DNA of 64,000 nucleotides from Nakamurella antarctica (GTDB lineage: Bacteria > Actinomycetota > Actinomycetes > Mycobacteriales > Nakamurellaceae), in assembly GCF_003860405.1 (NCBI RefSeq), contig NZ_CP034170.1, forward strand, positions 1,426,001-1,490,000. Direction: 5' to 3'. The notes under the pieces were generated by a model. The model was not told where the DNA came from and ran no database searches. It saw only the letters and a list, made by a program, of their open reading frames with translations. This document shows positions 29,335-40,197 of this stretch, piece by piece. Within the stretch, counting starts at the first letter, position 1. The number at the start of each line of letters is the position of its first letter. The position numbers were made by a program, and so were the translations under genes.

Positions 29335-30525
29335 ATGGGATCAACGGTGATTGTTGCGGGTGCTCGTACGCCATTTGGCAAAATGTCCGGGTCGTTGGGC
29401 ACTGTCAGGTCAACAGATCTGGGGGGAGCTGCAATCGCGGGAGCGCTGCGACGTGCTGGCGTTCCGGCATCATCTGTGGAGTACGTCATCATGGGCCAAG
29501 TGCTCAGCGCCGGCGTCGGCCAGATCCCCGCGAGGCAGGCTGCCTTCGCGGGTGGAATCAGCCTGGACGTCCCTGCGCTGACCATTAACAAGGTCTGCCT
29601 ATCCGGGTTGGACGCCATCGCGCTGGCGGATCAGCTAATTCGGGCCGGGGAGTTCACCACGGTGGTAGCCGGTGGAATGGAATCGATGACGCTGGCGCCG
29701 CATTTGCTGCCGCACTCACGTGCGGGATTCAAATACGGCAACGTCACCATGACGGACCACATGGCCTACGACGGCCTCTGGGATATTTTCACCAACCAGG
29801 CCATGGGGGCACTCACCGAGGCTGCCAACACCGAAGATCGAGGCGTTATCAGCAGGCCCGAGCAGGATGCGTTTGCAGCACGATCACACCAGCGCGCCGC
29901 CCGTGCTGTTGCGGCCGGGATTTTTGCCTCCGAAATTGAGCCTGTTGAGGTGCCCGGTCGTCGAGGACCCGTCACGGTTGCCGCGGATGAGGGGATCCGG
30001 GCGGAAACAACAGTCGAGGTGCTTGCGGGTTTGCGGCCTGCTTTCAGAGCTGATGGAACCATCACCGCGGGATCGTCTTCGCCCATTTCGGACGGCGCGG
30101 CTGCGGTGGTGGTGATGGATAAAGATCTGGCCGAGCGCCGCGGACTGGCCTGGATTGCCGAAATTGGTGCTCACGGTGTGGTCGCCGGCCCGGACTCCAC
30201 GCTGCAGATGCAGCCCGCCAATGCGATTAGGAGAGCGTGCGAGAAGCAGGGTATCGACCCGTCGGCACTGGATCTGATCGAGATCAATGAGGCCTTTGCG
30301 GCGGTGGGCATCGTCTCCGCGAGGGCGCTCGGCGTCAGCGAAGACATTGTGAACGTCAACGGGGGCGCGATCGCGCTGGGTCATCCCATCGGCGCATCTG
30401 GTGCACGGCTGGTACTGCACTTAGCGCTGGAGCTGGGACGGCGCGGCGGCGGCATCGGCGCGGCGGCGCTGTGCGGCGGCGGGGGTCAAGGGGACGCTTT
30501 GATCGTCTCCGTACCGCGGCGCTGA
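29335..30525 (+). CDS. Acetyl-CoA C-acetyltransferase (thiolase)
   Basis: Thiolase II-type enzyme that condenses or cleaves acetoacetyl-CoA; 396 residues. The frame extends to 29287, but [18 protein letters not shown] aligns from the ATG at 29335. Nucleophile Cys88 in [11 protein letters not shown]; His in [17 protein letters not shown]; second Cys in [11 protein letters not shown]. All active-site elements are intact. It is probably an ordinary biosynthetic or degradative thiolase near propionate metabolism. Confidence 0.93.
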   Translation: MGSTVIVAGARTPFGKMSGSLGTVRSTDLGGAAIAGALRRAGVPASSVEYVIMGQVLSAGVGQIPARQAAFAGGISLDVPALTINKVCLSGLDAIALADQLIRAGEFTTVVAGGMESMTLAPHLLPHSRAGFKYGNVTMTDHMAYDGLWDIFTNQAMGALTEAANTEDRGVISRPEQDAFAARSHQRAARAVAAGIFASEIEPVEVPGRRGPVTVAADEGIRAETTVEVLAGLRPAFRADGTITAGSSSPISDGAAAVVVMDKDLAERRGLAWIAEIGAHGVVAGPDSTLQMQPANAIRRACEKQGIDPSALDLIEINEAFAAVGIVSARALGVSEDIVNVNGGAIALGHPIGASGARLVLHLALELGRRGGGIGAAALCGGGGQGDALIVSVPRR

Positions 30526-30538
30526 CGCAAGAGCATCC

Positions 30539-31048
30539 TTAAAAGTCGCCGGCTGCCTTACGCAGCTTTGTCATCAGTACCGAAAGCAGTTGCAGCTCGC
30601 CATTATCAAGGCCGACAAAGCCAAAATCGGTCAGCAGCACCGAACTGGTCGCCGCCGTCAAGCGAGCTCGCCCCGAGGGTGTCAGAGCCACCAGGGTAGT
30701 TCGCCGGTCGGTCGGATGGGGGAGTCGCTGGGCGAGACCGTCGGCTTCAAGCCGGTCCACGATGTTCGTAATCGATGTGGGGTGCAGCTGCAGGCGTTCG
30801 CCCATAATGCGCATCGGCAGCGAGTCGCGCGAGGAGAATGAAAGCATCACCAACGCTTCGTAGCGCGCAAACGTCAGGCCGTGGGGACGTAAGGACTCAT
30901 CCACGGCCGCCTGCAAAATTTGCTGGACGCGCATGACGTTGGTGACGGCCTCCATCGACTCCGACGGGCCGATGCGCTCGCGCCAGATCTGCGAGGCACG
31001 GGCGATCAGATCGAATGGTTCGTCGGGGCTCGCGATGTCAGAACTCAC
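30539..31048 (-). CDS. MarR family transcriptional regulator
   Basis: Winged-helix regulator of about 169 residues, convergent with the thiolase. The DNA-binding core reads LTFARYEALVMLSFSS, then MRIMGERLQLHPTSITNIVDRL (recognition helix), then RLPHPTDRRTTLVALTPSG (wing). The start is uncertain: GTG at 31048 with AGGGG just upstream, or ATG at 31081. Targets unknown; MarR proteins usually control neighbouring or divergent genes, and the repeat-rich gap upstream (31163-31256) may be relevant. Confidence 0.88.
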   Translation of the reverse strand: MSSDIASPDEPFDLIARASQIWRERIGPSESMEAVTNVMRVQQILQAAVDESLRPHGLTFARYEALVMLSFSSRDSLPMRIMGERLQLHPTSITNIVDRLEADGLAQRLPHPTDRRTTLVALTPSGRARLTAATSSVLLTDFGFVGLDNGELQLLSVLMTKLRKAAGDF

Positions 31049-31162
31049 GCCCCTGACGCTAGCAGCAGCTGACCCGCCCATCTAGCTACGTTGGGGCGCC
31101 GCTCACGGACGTTACCCAACTGTTCCTTCCGATGCATGTGCGCGCCCACAACGACTAATTGC

Positions 31163-31184
31163 TGCCCTCGGCATGTCGAGGGCA
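31163..31184. terminator. Hairpin in marR-exonuclease gap
   Basis: TGCCCTCG, six-base loop, CGAGGGCA: a perfect 8-bp stem between the divergent marR and exonuclease genes. No T-run follows, so it may be an operator or RNA structure instead of a terminator. Confidence 0.35.
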
Positions 31185-31222
31185 AGACTGTCGGTGCACT
31201 CTCGTAACGTCGGCTACGCAAG

Positions 31223-31256
31223 CGGTGAAGCAGCGTCATCGGTGAAGCGGCGTCAG
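31223..31256 (+). repeat. 17-bp tandem duplication upstream of exonuclease gene
   Basis: CGGTGAAGCAGCGTCAT (31223) and CGGTGAAGCGGCGTCAG (31240) adjoin directly, about 60 bases before the exonuclease start. They differ at two bases. Confidence 0.7.
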
Positions 31257-31314
31257 TGCTGAAAAGAGACCGAGAAAAAATTCGGGTGGCGGACGGACGG
31301 AAGGCAGGGAAACG

Positions 31315-32265
31315 ATGAACAGGCCAGCGATAGCAGCGGCGAAGACTGAGCGACTGGGTTTGTTCGATCTCCCGAGCACAGCAGTGATGGTTCCTGCACG
31401 CACTCGGGTTGCGGCGATAAAGTCCTCCACCGCAACGGTTATTTCCGCACCCATCACCGTTGGCCCCCTTGCGGCGGGCACTGTGTGTTCACCCCCCGCA
31501 CGTCTGGTGTTCGCCCCACCACCACCGGCTCAGCTTTTCGCTGGCACGCTCGTGGGGTTCGACACCGAGACCACGGGTATCGACACCGCTACGGCACGAA
31601 TCGTTACTGCAGCTCTCGTGCATCTAGATCCTTCGGGAGAACAGTTACCAGCGACGCGATCCTGGCTGCTCGACCCGGGGGTCGATATCCCGGCGGAGGC
31701 CAGCGCCATCCACGGCATTTCCACCGAACATGCGCGGACTCACGGTAGGCCAGCTGCTCTAGCCATTGCGGAGATAATCGCGGGTCTACGTCAGTGTTGG
31801 GCCGCAGGGCATCCCACAGTAATTTTCAACGCCAGCTACGACCTGAGCCTGCTCGACTCCGAAGCCCGGCGGCACGGTCTCACACCGCTCACCGATCTGC
31901 CCGAGTGGGCAGAGGCCGTCATCATCGACCCACTGGTAATTGACCGCTTCGTTGATCGGTACCGGCGCGGTAAGAGAACACTCGACGCTGCCAGCGCCGT
32001 CTACTCCGTCCCCACCCCCGATGCGCATAACGCTACGGGCGACTCGATCGCAGCAGTAGCCGTGGCCCGAGCGATCGCGCACAAGTATCCGCTCATCAGA
32101 AACGCTGGAGCGGAGGCGCTGCGGTCCTCGCAGGTGGAGTGGCAACGTAATTGGGCGATTAACTTCCAGTCTTACCTGCGCTCGCGAGGTGAGGCCGACG
32201 CCGTCATTGACTCCGACTGGCCCTTGCGCGCAGGCGCGGCGACCCGAGCACCGAACGCCGTGTGA
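31315..32265 (+). CDS. DEDDh-type 3'-5' exonuclease (DnaQ-like)
   Basis: 316-residue exonuclease-domain protein. The DnaQ-type motifs are GFDTETTGIDTATARIV (Asp, Glu), FNASYDLSLLDSEARRHG (Asp) and HNATGDSIAAVAVA (His, Asp), all acidic residues intact. The ending resembles the actinobacterial single-domain 3'-5' exonucleases related to the DNA polymerase III epsilon proofreading subunit. The N-terminal 75 residues before the domain are Ala/Pro/Thr-rich and not family-typical; the ATG at 31315 has AGGGA upstream, so the extension may be real. Confidence 0.85.
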   Translation: MNRPAIAAAKTERLGLFDLPSTAVMVPARTRVAAIKSSTATVISAPITVGPLAAGTVCSPPARLVFAPPPPAQLFAGTLVGFDTETTGIDTATARIVTAALVHLDPSGEQLPATRSWLLDPGVDIPAEASAIHGISTEHARTHGRPAALAIAEIIAGLRQCWAAGHPTVIFNASYDLSLLDSEARRHGLTPLTDLPEWAEAVIIDPLVIDRFVDRYRRGKRTLDAASAVYSVPTPDAHNATGDSIAAVAVARAIAHKYPLIRNAGAEALRSSQVEWQRNWAINFQSYLRSRGEADAVIDSDWPLRAGAATRAPNAV

Positions 32266-32275
32266 AGATGGAACT

Positions 32276-33220
32276 ATGACCAGTGCGATTCCCGGCCAAC
32301 AGGCGGCCTTATCGGCCGCATTCTCCCGAGCGGTGGACCTATCCGCCCTGAAAAGCCGTGCGAGCGCGCCACCGACCGCGCTAGGCGCCGCAGCACCGGC
32401 AAGATCCCCTTTCGTCCTCGACGTGACCGAGGAGATCTTCGGTGCCATTGTCGAAAAATCCCACGATGTGCTCGTCATCATCGATTTGTGGGCGACATGG
32501 TGCGAACCGTGCAAGCAATTGTCACCAGCACTGGAACGCGTCGTCGATTCGTTTCATGGATCCGTCCTGCTGGCGAAAGTTGATGTCGACGCAAACCCTC
32601 GAATCGCGCAGGCATTTCAGGTTCAATCAGTTCCCACCATCGTGGCCCTAGCGCAGGGTAATCCTGTTGATGCCTTCTCCGGCGCACAGCCCGAGCCGCA
32701 GCTTCGCACTTGGATGACATCTCTGGTGGACGCTTTACGGGATAAATTGCCAGGAATTGCCGCAGCTGAGGCCGGGTCCGAGGATTCCATGGACCAGCCA
32801 GAACCAGCGCAAGACCCTCGACACGCGGCGGCCCAGGATGCCATCGAGATGGGCGATTATCCCGCGGCACTAGCCGCCTACCAGGCGATACTCGACGCCG
32901 AGCCAGCCAACACCGAGGTGCTGGCAGCACTGGGCCAAGTGCGCTTCCTGCAAAGGGTCGAGTCCTTGACGCCCGAGGTTGTCGCCGAGGCCGATTCCGA
33001 TCCCGATAATCTCGTTGTGCAAATAGCCGCGGCGGATTATGCCCTCTTCCTGGGCGAGGCTGAACAAGCATTCGACCGACTCATCGCAGTTGTTGCTCGC
33101 AACGGCGAACCGGACCGCGCACGCGCCCGCGAGCACCTAGTGGAGCTTTTCGCGTTGGTGGGGACCGAAGACGCCCTCGTCGTCAAGGCTCGTCGTAAGC
33201 TGGCCGCGGCTCTGTACTGA
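32276..33220 (+). CDS. Thioredoxin-TPR protein (CnoX/YbbN family)
   Basis: 314-residue protein: N-terminal 50 residues of low complexity, a thioredoxin domain with WATWCEPCKQLSP (CEPC in place of CGPC) near residue 78, cis-Pro in QSVPTIVALAQG, then a C-terminal TPR-like region (DAIEMGDYPAALAAYQAILD). This architecture is that of CnoX/YbbN holdase-type chaperedoxins. Start at the ATG at 32276, 10 bases after the exonuclease; the longer frame to 32189 overlaps that gene. Confidence 0.88.
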   Translation: MTSAIPGQQAALSAAFSRAVDLSALKSRASAPPTALGAAAPARSPFVLDVTEEIFGAIVEKSHDVLVIIDLWATWCEPCKQLSPALERVVDSFHGSVLLAKVDVDANPRIAQAFQVQSVPTIVALAQGNPVDAFSGAQPEPQLRTWMTSLVDALRDKLPGIAAAEAGSEDSMDQPEPAQDPRHAAAQDAIEMGDYPAALAAYQAILDAEPANTEVLAALGQVRFLQRVESLTPEVVAEADSDPDNLVVQIAAADYALFLGEAEQAFDRLIAVVARNGEPDRARAREHLVELFALVGTEDALVVKARRKLAAALY

Positions 33221-33300
33221 GGCAGTCGCTTCGACGGCGAACGCCCCACCCGGCAGGTTCACTGCACTGCTGCTGCGCGCTAGCTGTGCGTTGCCGACAG

Positions 33301-34539
33301 CTAGACGCAGCCGCGGGCGAAGCCGTCCACAAATCCGATCACTTCTGCGGAGCTTGCCGAGTCGCTCAGACGCATCAGGTCCAAGGCCTCGTCGACGTCG
33401 GTCGGCCAAGATCCCAAAGTTCCGGGCACCGCGCTGCCATAAATAGCCGCAACCCACCGTCCCACTGCGCATCCGGCTGCGGCGGCGTCTCGAGGAAACC
33501 GCAGCGCGGAAGCTGCCCGCACCGTGGCGGTAGCGAGACCGAACTGGCCGAGATCGGCAGCTGCCTTCCGGTCGGCGACGCTAGGGGCAACCGTGGACCA
33601 CTGCGCGCTCGTGAGAGCAAAAAGTCCGCTCTGCTCTGCGCTTGTCCGCGCGGCCTGGACCACGGAGGCATCATCACCAAATCGTGGCGAAGTCTTGAGC
33701 GCTGACTTCATTTTGCCGAGTGCGACCACTAGCCCTCGGTTGGCGATTTCTACGCAGTCGACGGGAGTGCCGCGATAACCCAATATCACGGCCTGCGCGC
33801 GGTCGATACCAAGGCCGTGTGCGCCGGCGGTAGCGGGGGAGAAGTCGGGTTGATCGCGAAAGTCTAGTAACGGAGCCAGTTCGGAGAGGAAGGCAGCGCC
33901 GGAACCTGCGAGATCAGCCCCCTCCGGCGATGCCTCCCAGGCGAGGAAATTGCCAGCAAAACAGTCTGCTTGGGCCTCTACATTGATGGCCGCTCCGGTC
34001 GCCACCTTCGCCCGGGCTGCCACCGCGTGGCCGAACTCGTGCGCAAAACTGGAAATGACGCCTGCGCGCCCGTAGTGCGTTGTGAGAACGGGTACCAACA
34101 CAGCGGTGTCATAGACGATCCCGTCAGTACCCGGACAGTAGTAGGCATTGCCGGCAATTTGCGCGGCGGTGATGATGCACAGAGCCCCAGTTTCAGGGCC
34201 ATTCGAATCCGCGATTTGAGAATCCAACGGATGTATACCGCCCGCCAGGGGCGTGAATTGTCGACCAAAAGCGTCTGGAAAGACCAAAGTCCAATACCGA
34301 ACCAGCTCCGCGAGGACTTCCGACGGCAGTGCGGTGTCCGGTCCAGGGTTTTTATCAGGGGATCCCGCCACGCGACTCACCGTCGGCGGGAGGGTTGCGT
34401 CCAGCAGCGCCGCAGAAGTCTCTGAGGTCGCCGAGCTAGGTTCGCGCTGCCGATACTGAGTGCAGGCAAACAACAACGACGCCACCGCGACCAAGGCCGT
34501 CATTCGGCTCAAGGTTCTGCGGTGGCGCCGTTGGTTCAC
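33301..34539 (-). CDS. Neutral zinc metallopeptidase lipoprotein
   Basis: 412-residue predicted lipoprotein: signal peptide MTALVAVASLLFAC with lipobox Cys, then a zinc-peptidase domain of the YpfJ type. HEFGH in SSFAHEFGHAVAA gives two zinc His and the catalytic Glu; the third ligand Glu is in NVEAQADCFAGNFLAWE, the pattern of that family. Biological substrate unknown. It is transcribed with, and 37 bases downstream of, glgB, but the functions do not obviously connect. Confidence 0.85.
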   Translation of the reverse strand: MNQRRHRRTLSRMTALVAVASLLFACTQYRQREPSSATSETSAALLDATLPPTVSRVAGSPDKNPGPDTALPSEVLAELVRYWTLVFPDAFGRQFTPLAGGIHPLDSQIADSNGPETGALCIITAAQIAGNAYYCPGTDGIVYDTAVLVPVLTTHYGRAGVISSFAHEFGHAVAARAKVATGAAINVEAQADCFAGNFLAWEASPEGADLAGSGAAFLSELAPLLDFRDQPDFSPATAGAHGLGIDRAQAVILGYRGTPVDCVEIANRGLVVALGKMKSALKTSPRFGDDASVVQAARTSAEQSGLFALTSAQWSTVAPSVADRKAAADLGQFGLATATVRAASALRFPRDAAAAGCAVGRWVAAIYGSAVPGTLGSWPTDVDEALDLMRLSDSASSAEVIGFVDGFARGCV

Positions 34540-34576
34540 AGCACCATTACTACACGCTTCGTGACCACCGGCCGAA

Positions 34577-36900
34577 CTAGTCGGTGAGTACCAACCACAG
34601 CGCGCCGAGCGGTGGCAGGGTCAGCACAGCTGAGGCTGGCTGTCCATGGAATGCTTCTTCGCTCGCAAGGATCTCGCCGTTGCCGACGCCAGAGCCGCCG
34701 TACACGTGGTTATCGGTATTGATGGCTTCGCGCCACGTTCCGGCAAATGGCATGCCCACCCGGTAGTTGTGGTGCACGTCGGCTGAGAAGTTCAGGACGC
34801 ACACCAGCGCGGACCCGTCGGATCCCCACCGAAGGTAGGACAACACGTTGCCGCCGCGATCATTGGCATCGATCCAGTTGAAGCCGGATGGTGTGAAGTC
34901 CTGGGTGTAGAGCGCAGGGAAGGCCCGATAAGTCCGGTTCAAGTCCCCGACCATCTGCCGAATACCGGCGTGCAGAGGCTGATCGAGCAGGTGCCAGGGC
35001 AGGGATTGCGCCTCGGTCCATTCCGTCGGCGAACCCAGTTCTTGACCCATGAACAACAGTTGTTTGCCCGGGTGAGCCCACATGTGCGCGTAGTAGGCGC
35101 GGAGGGTGGCGGCCTTACGCCAGTCGTCTCCGACAATCTTTCCCCACAATGAGCCCTTGCCGTGCACGACCTCATCATGGGAAATCGGCAACACGAACTG
35201 CTCGGAGAAGGCGTACATCAACGAGAACGTCATCTCGTTGTGGTGCCAGGACCGGTGCACCGGTTCCCGCGCCAGGTAGGACAGCGTGTCGTGCATCCAG
35301 CCCATGTTCCATTTCAGGTGGAAGCCCAACCCGCCCAGATGGGTCGGCCGAGTGACGCCCGGCCACGCGGTGGATTCCTCGGCGATCATCAGCGCGCCGG
35401 GTACTCGCTTGTCGACGGTCGCATTGACCTCCTGCAGGAACGACACGGCCTGCAGGTTTTCATTTCCGCCGTGTTCGTTAGGCAGCCACTGCCCATCTTC
35501 GCGCGAATAATCCAGGTACAACATCGACGCGACAGCATCGACCCGCAGGCCGTCGATATGGAACTCTTCGAGCCAGTACAGGGCATTGGCGACCAAAAAG
35601 TTGCGCACCTCGCGGCGCCCGAAGTCGAAAACGTAGGTGCCCCAGTCGGGTTGCTCTCCACGGCGGGGGTCGGCGTGCTCGTACAGTGCGGTTCCATCAA
35701 AGCGAGCCAGGGCGAATGCGTCCTTGGGGAAATGTGCGGGGACCCAGTCGAGAATGACGCCGTACCCGGCTTGATGAAGCCGGTCTACCAAGTAGCGGAA
35801 ATCGTCCGGAGATCCGAAGCGAGAATCGGATGCATAGTACGACGTGACTTGGTACCCCCATGACGGGGCGAACGGATGGCCAGCCAACGGCAGGAACTCC
35901 ACGTGGGTGAAGGCCGTCACGTCCAGGTCGGCGATCAGCGCGTCAGCCATTTCGCGATAGGACAGCCCCATCTTCCACGAACCCGCGTGGACTTCGTAGA
36001 TAGAGATGGGTGAGTGCAGCAGATCGGCTTTCGCGCGCTCGTCGATCCAGGTGGCGTCATCCCAGGCGTACTCGCTGCTGAACACCACCGAAGCGGTGTG
36101 CGGCGGGATCTCGGAATAGAACGCCAGCGGGTCGGCCTTGTCTCGCCAGACGCGGTCTGCACCCAGTATTTGGAACTTGTAGCGGGTTCCTGGATGGACA
36201 TCGGGCAGGAAGATTTCCCAGACGCCCGTGGACCCAAGCGAGCGCATCGGCTGGCCCGATCCGGTCCAATGGTCAAAATCGCCGGAAACGCGCACGCCCG
36301 CAGCGTTGGGAGCCCAGACTGCGAAGGAGGTGCCGGTGACAGAACCGCCAGGCGTGTCGTAGGTGCGCACGTGGGCCCCGAGGACATCCCAGAGACGCTC
36401 ATGACGGCCTTCGCCGATCAGGTACAGGTCGACTTCGCCCAAGGTGGGAAGCCAGCGATAAGGGTCGTCCACCACGAGCGGTTCGTTTTCCCCGTACGTC
36501 ACCCTGATCCGATAGTCGCCCACAGGCCCCGGAACGGTGACAGCCCAAATGCCGCCGTACGCGTGCTCGAAGCTCAGCTCTTGGCCGTCGTACAGCAGCT
36601 CAACGTTGGCGGCGTGATGCCGCAGGGTGCGGACGATCGTGCTGCCGTCGGTTTGCGGGTGCGCACCGAGAATGCCGTGGGGGTTGTGAGTTTCACCGCC
36701 AATCAGCTTCTCGTAGTCGTCGGTGCTGGGCCCCGCCGGAGCGGCAGGTGCGGCAACGTAGGTGCCGCTCGGTGCCGCCGCAGCCGTGGTGGTAACTTCG
36801 GCGCTCGCCGGGATATCCGCTGGGGGGCGACGGCAGCCGCAGCGGCTGCCGCGGCTGCGGTGGGACTAGCGGGATGGCGATCGTTGTTTTCGAGACTCAT
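34577..36900 (-). CDS. glgB: 1,4-alpha-glucan branching enzyme GlgB with apparent frameshift
   Basis: Introduces alpha-1,6 branches into glucan made by GlgE. The intact part (GTG 36523 to 34577, 648 residues) has the CBM48 domain and GH13 catalytic domain with [13 protein letters not shown] (Asp) and [13 protein letters not shown] (Glu). The same frame runs upstream without a start codon through a clear N1 domain ([20 protein letters not shown]). The true start is the ATG at 36900, overlapping the mak stop by ATGA and preceded by GGAGG; it encodes [18 protein letters not shown] in another frame. Adding one base to the six-base G run at 36822-36827 (C run on the coding strand) joins both parts into about 774 residues, the expected length. 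Either a sequencing error or a frameshift mutation. Confidence 0.85.
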
Positions 36901-38324
36901 GCATTTCCTCCGGCTTTAATCAATGTCGCGATGGCATGCAGCGGGATCGGTTCCCAGCTAGGCCGGTTGCCGTGTTCGTATGCCACTTCGTAGACCGCTT
37001 TATCCAGCTCATAGGCCCGAATAAGTGCCTTCTCGTGCAGGCTGGCCAATTGTTCTTCTCCCGCGACAGCTTCGTAGCCGGCGAGGAAAGCGTGCCGATT
37101 GCGGGTTGCCCATTCACCGGCGCGGTAGGTCTGCTGCGCATCGCTGGCACCGCCCGGCAGCAGGTGATGGGCCGCGTAATCTAACGACCGCAGCATGCCC
37201 GCGAGGTCTTTTGCCAGCAAGTGCTTGGCGCGGCGTTCGACCATGGGTTTGGCAGGTTCGCCTTCGAAATCGATGATGACCCAGCCGGTCAGGGTGCGCA
37301 GCGTTTGCCCGAGATGCAGATCGCCGTGAATACGCTGACGGGTGGCTGCGCTGCCGACGTGCCTGGCGGCCTCGAATGTAGCGATGATGCCGTCCAGATG
37401 TTCGGCGACGGAGGAAACGTAGGCAGCTACCGCCCGTGCCTCTGAAATCATGGCGTCCAGCGTCGTTTGCCATTGGCTGGCGTCTACATGGTCGGTGCCG
37501 AAAGCGGCTGCGAGGTCGGTGTGGACGTGTGCGACGGCTTCCCCGAGCCGATGAGCCTCAGCGGCGAAATCGCCACCTACCTCGTCGGCCCGCAGGTCAC
37601 CTTCGGCGAGGAGGTCCCGCACGCTGGCGCAGGCCATCGCCCAGCCGTCCGCGCTGTTGGCAAAAAAGCTGGCCATGAAGCCCAGCGTCGTCGGCACACC
37701 AGCAACGTCGGCCTCCAGGACGCCCTGCGGCGCCGCAACGTGTTTGCTACCAGCAACTTTCAAAGCCCGGTGGATCTCGACGTCGGGATTTTGGCCCGGC
37801 TCGATTCGCCGGAAGACCTTCAGGATTGAGGTGTCTCCAAAGATGATGGAGGTATTTGACTGCTCGCCGCTGATGACTAGACCGGGCGCAGTAGCGTCGA
37901 ACTCCGAATCCACTTCAGCAGCCAGAGTAATGGGACCCCACGTGCGCGAGGCATGAATTCTACTGAGCAGCTGTGAGCTGACCGCTGCGTCATGGAGCGC
38001 GTCGTACACCGTCTCGTTGCCGATGGAGCCAATGACGGAGTGCTGCAACCGATCGGAGACAGTGTGGCGCCAACCGAGGAAGAGCTGGTACATCTGCTCG
38101 CCAACGTTGGTATAAACACGCAGGATCAGGTGCTCGACCCGCATCATGTCAGCGGCGTCACCCGCGTCCCATTCCGGAGTATCGAGCGCGGCACGAGCTT
38201 CGATCGAGATCGGGCCCAGTTGGCCGCCTTTCCCGGCGAACCAGCGTTGGTGCGGTAGCCAGCTGCTGATCAGATCTAGTAAAGCCGGGTCGTCGAGCGG
38301 AAGCCGTGAAGTAGTTTCTGTCAT
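36897..38324 (-). CDS. mak: Maltokinase
   Basis: Phosphorylates maltose to maltose-1-phosphate, the donor for GlgE; 475 residues. N-terminal cap LISSWLPHQRWFAGKGG and the aminoglycoside-kinase-like catalytic part: RIHGDLHLGQTLRTLTGWVI (catalytic Asp) and IDFEGEPAKPMVERR (DFE metal motif). Start ATG with AAGGAG upstream, nine bases after treS; the stop overlaps glgB. TreS and Mak form a complex in mycobacteria, in line with the tight spacing. Confidence 0.94.
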   Translation of the reverse strand: MTETTSRLPLDDPALLDLISSWLPHQRWFAGKGGQLGPISIEARAALDTPEWDAGDAADMMRVEHLILRVYTNVGEQMYQLFLGWRHTVSDRLQHSVIGSIGNETVYDALHDAAVSSQLLSRIHASRTWGPITLAAEVDSEFDATAPGLVISGEQSNTSIIFGDTSILKVFRRIEPGQNPDVEIHRALKVAGSKHVAAPQGVLEADVAGVPTTLGFMASFFANSADGWAMACASVRDLLAEGDLRADEVGGDFAAEAHRLGEAVAHVHTDLAAAFGTDHVDASQWQTTLDAMISEARAVAAYVSSVAEHLDGIIATFEAARHVGSAATRQRIHGDLHLGQTLRTLTGWVIIDFEGEPAKPMVERRAKHLLAKDLAGMLRSLDYAAHHLLPGGASDAQQTYRAGEWATRNRHAFLAGYEAVAGEEQLASLHEKALIRAYELDKAVYEVAYEHGNRPSWEPIPLHAIATLIKAGGNA

Positions 38325-38333
38325 TATTTCTCC

Positions 38334-40133
38334 TTACCCTTCTTCGGGCGTGAGCACCGGGGTGAGCTCGAACCAGTAAAAGCCGTGGCCCGGCAGTGTG
38401 AGCAGATAGGGAAGCTCGCCGACGGGTGGGAACGCGGTCCCGCCTGTGAGCTCGGTGGGGATTGCACCCTCAAACTTTCGTAAATCCAGCTCGACCGGCT
38501 GTGGGAATCGCGACAGGTTGTTGACGCACAACACCGACTTCGTCGAGCCTCGCGCCCCCTCGACCGCCTCGTCGGCAACCACCAGCACGTACGACAGCAC
38601 AGTGGGATTGGAGCCGCCCAAGTCGGTGAAGGTGCCCGCGGAGAAAGCCGCGTGGCGCTTGCGGATTTCGATCATGCGGCGGACGAAATGCAACAGCGAG
38701 GCCGACGAGTTCATCTGCGCCTCAACGTTTACCGCTTGGAATCCGTAGATCGGGTCCATGATGGACGGCAGATTTAGCCTGGCTGGATCGGACCGGGAGA
38801 AACCGCCGTTGCGGTCGGGCGACCACTGCATGGGGGTGCGGACGCCATCGCGGTCGCCAAGCCAGATGTTGTCGCCCATACCGATTTCATCGCCGTAATA
38901 CAGACACGGCGAGCCCGGAAGGGAGAGCAGCAAAGCGGTGAATAACTCTTGCTGGTTGCGATCGTTGTCCAGCAACGTCGCCAGACGTCGCCGGATGCCG
39001 ATGTTGGCCTTCATCCGAGGGTCTTTGGCGTATTCGGCCCACATGTAGTCGCGGTCCTCGTCGCTGACCATTTCGAGAGTGAGCTCGTCGTGGTTGCGCA
39101 GGAAGATGCCCCACTGAGATGACGAAGGAATGGCTGGCGTCTGCGCAAGGATTTCCGAGATGGGGAATCGGGACTCCCGGCGAGCCGCCATAAAAATTCG
39201 TGGCATCAGCGGGAAGTGGAAGCACATGTGGCACTCGTCGCCGCCTGCGGCGGGGTCGCCGAAGTAGTCCACCACGTCGGCGGGCCATTGGTTAGCCTCG
39301 GCGAGCAGCACGGCGTCCGGGTATTCGGCTTCGATGACCGCGCGACACCGCTTGAGATAGGCGTGGGTTTCCGGCAGGTTCTCGCCGTTGGTGCCCTCGC
39401 GCACGTAGAGGTACGGAACCGCATCCAACCGGAAGCCGTCGATTCCGAGGTCTAGCCAGAATCGCATAATGTCGATCAGGGCGTCGCCCACCGCGGGGTT
39501 TTCGAAGTTGAGGTCGGGCTGGTGGGAGAAAAACCGATGCCAGAAATATTGCTTGCGGATGGGGTCGAAGGTCCAGTTGGACGGCTCGGTATCGACAAAG
39601 ATAATGCGCGCGTCCGGGTACAGGGTGTCGTCATCCGACCAGACGTAATAGTCGCCGTAAGGGCCGGTGGGATCGCTGCGCGACTCCTGGAACCACTGGT
39701 GCGAGTCGGAGGTGTGGTTCATGACGAGATCGGTCACCACCCGCATGCCGCGGGCGTGCGCAGCATCGAGCAGGGCTACGAAATCCTCGACCGTGCCGAA
39801 CTCGGGCAGCACCTTGCGGTAGTCGCGAATGTCGTAGCCACCATCGCGCAGCGGAGAGTCGTAGAACGGCGGGAGCCACAGGCAATCGACACCGAGCCAC
39901 GCCAAGTAGTCCAACTTCTCAATCAGGCCCCGAAGGTCTCCTGAGCCATCGCCGTTCGAGTCGTAGAAACTTCGCACGAGCACTTCGTAGAACACCGCCC
40001 GCTTGTACCAACCGGGATCAGCCGGTAAGGCCCGCGCGGAAGGGAAGTCGGAGGACGCCGGCTCGTCGATCACGTGGTCGTCGTGGCCGTCGTGCTGCTG
40101 ATGAGCGATTTCGCTGGAAGTCATGTGCACCAT
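38334..40133 (-). CDS. treS: Trehalose synthase (maltose alpha-D-glucosyltransferase)
   Basis: GH13 enzyme interconverting trehalose and maltose; 599 residues. Signatures: [21 protein letters not shown] (in part), [30 protein letters not shown] (nucleophile Asp), [18 protein letters not shown] (acid/base Glu) and [14 protein letters not shown]-terminal 35 residues are His/Asp-rich ([11 protein letters not shown]). Start at ATG 40133 or ATG 40124. Second gene of glgE-treS-mak-glgB; supplies maltose to Mak from trehalose. Confidence 0.94.
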   Translation of the reverse strand: MVHMTSSEIAHQQHDGHDDHVIDEPASSDFPSARALPADPGWYKRAVFYEVLVRSFYDSNGDGSGDLRGLIEKLDYLAWLGVDCLWLPPFYDSPLRDGGYDIRDYRKVLPEFGTVEDFVALLDAAHARGMRVVTDLVMNHTSDSHQWFQESRSDPTGPYGDYYVWSDDDTLYPDARIIFVDTEPSNWTFDPIRKQYFWHRFFSHQPDLNFENPAVGDALIDIMRFWLDLGIDGFRLDAVPYLYVREGTNGENLPETHAYLKRCRAVIEAEYPDAVLLAEANQWPADVVDYFGDPAAGGDECHMCFHFPLMPRIFMAARRESRFPISEILAQTPAIPSSSQWGIFLRNHDELTLEMVSDEDRDYMWAEYAKDPRMKANIGIRRRLATLLDNDRNQQELFTALLLSLPGSPCLYYGDEIGMGDNIWLGDRDGVRTPMQWSPDRNGGFSRSDPARLNLPSIMDPIYGFQAVNVEAQMNSSASLLHFVRRMIEIRKRHAAFSAGTFTDLGGSNPTVLSYVLVVADEAVEGARGSTKSVLCVNNLSRFPQPVELDLRKFEGAIPTELTGGTAFPPVGELPYLLTLPGHGFYWFELTPVLTPEEG

Positions 40134-40197
40134 TTTCTTGTGGGCAAGGGAGTGTGGGTCTGGCAGTGCTGTGGAGCCCGGCTAAAAAGGAATGAAG

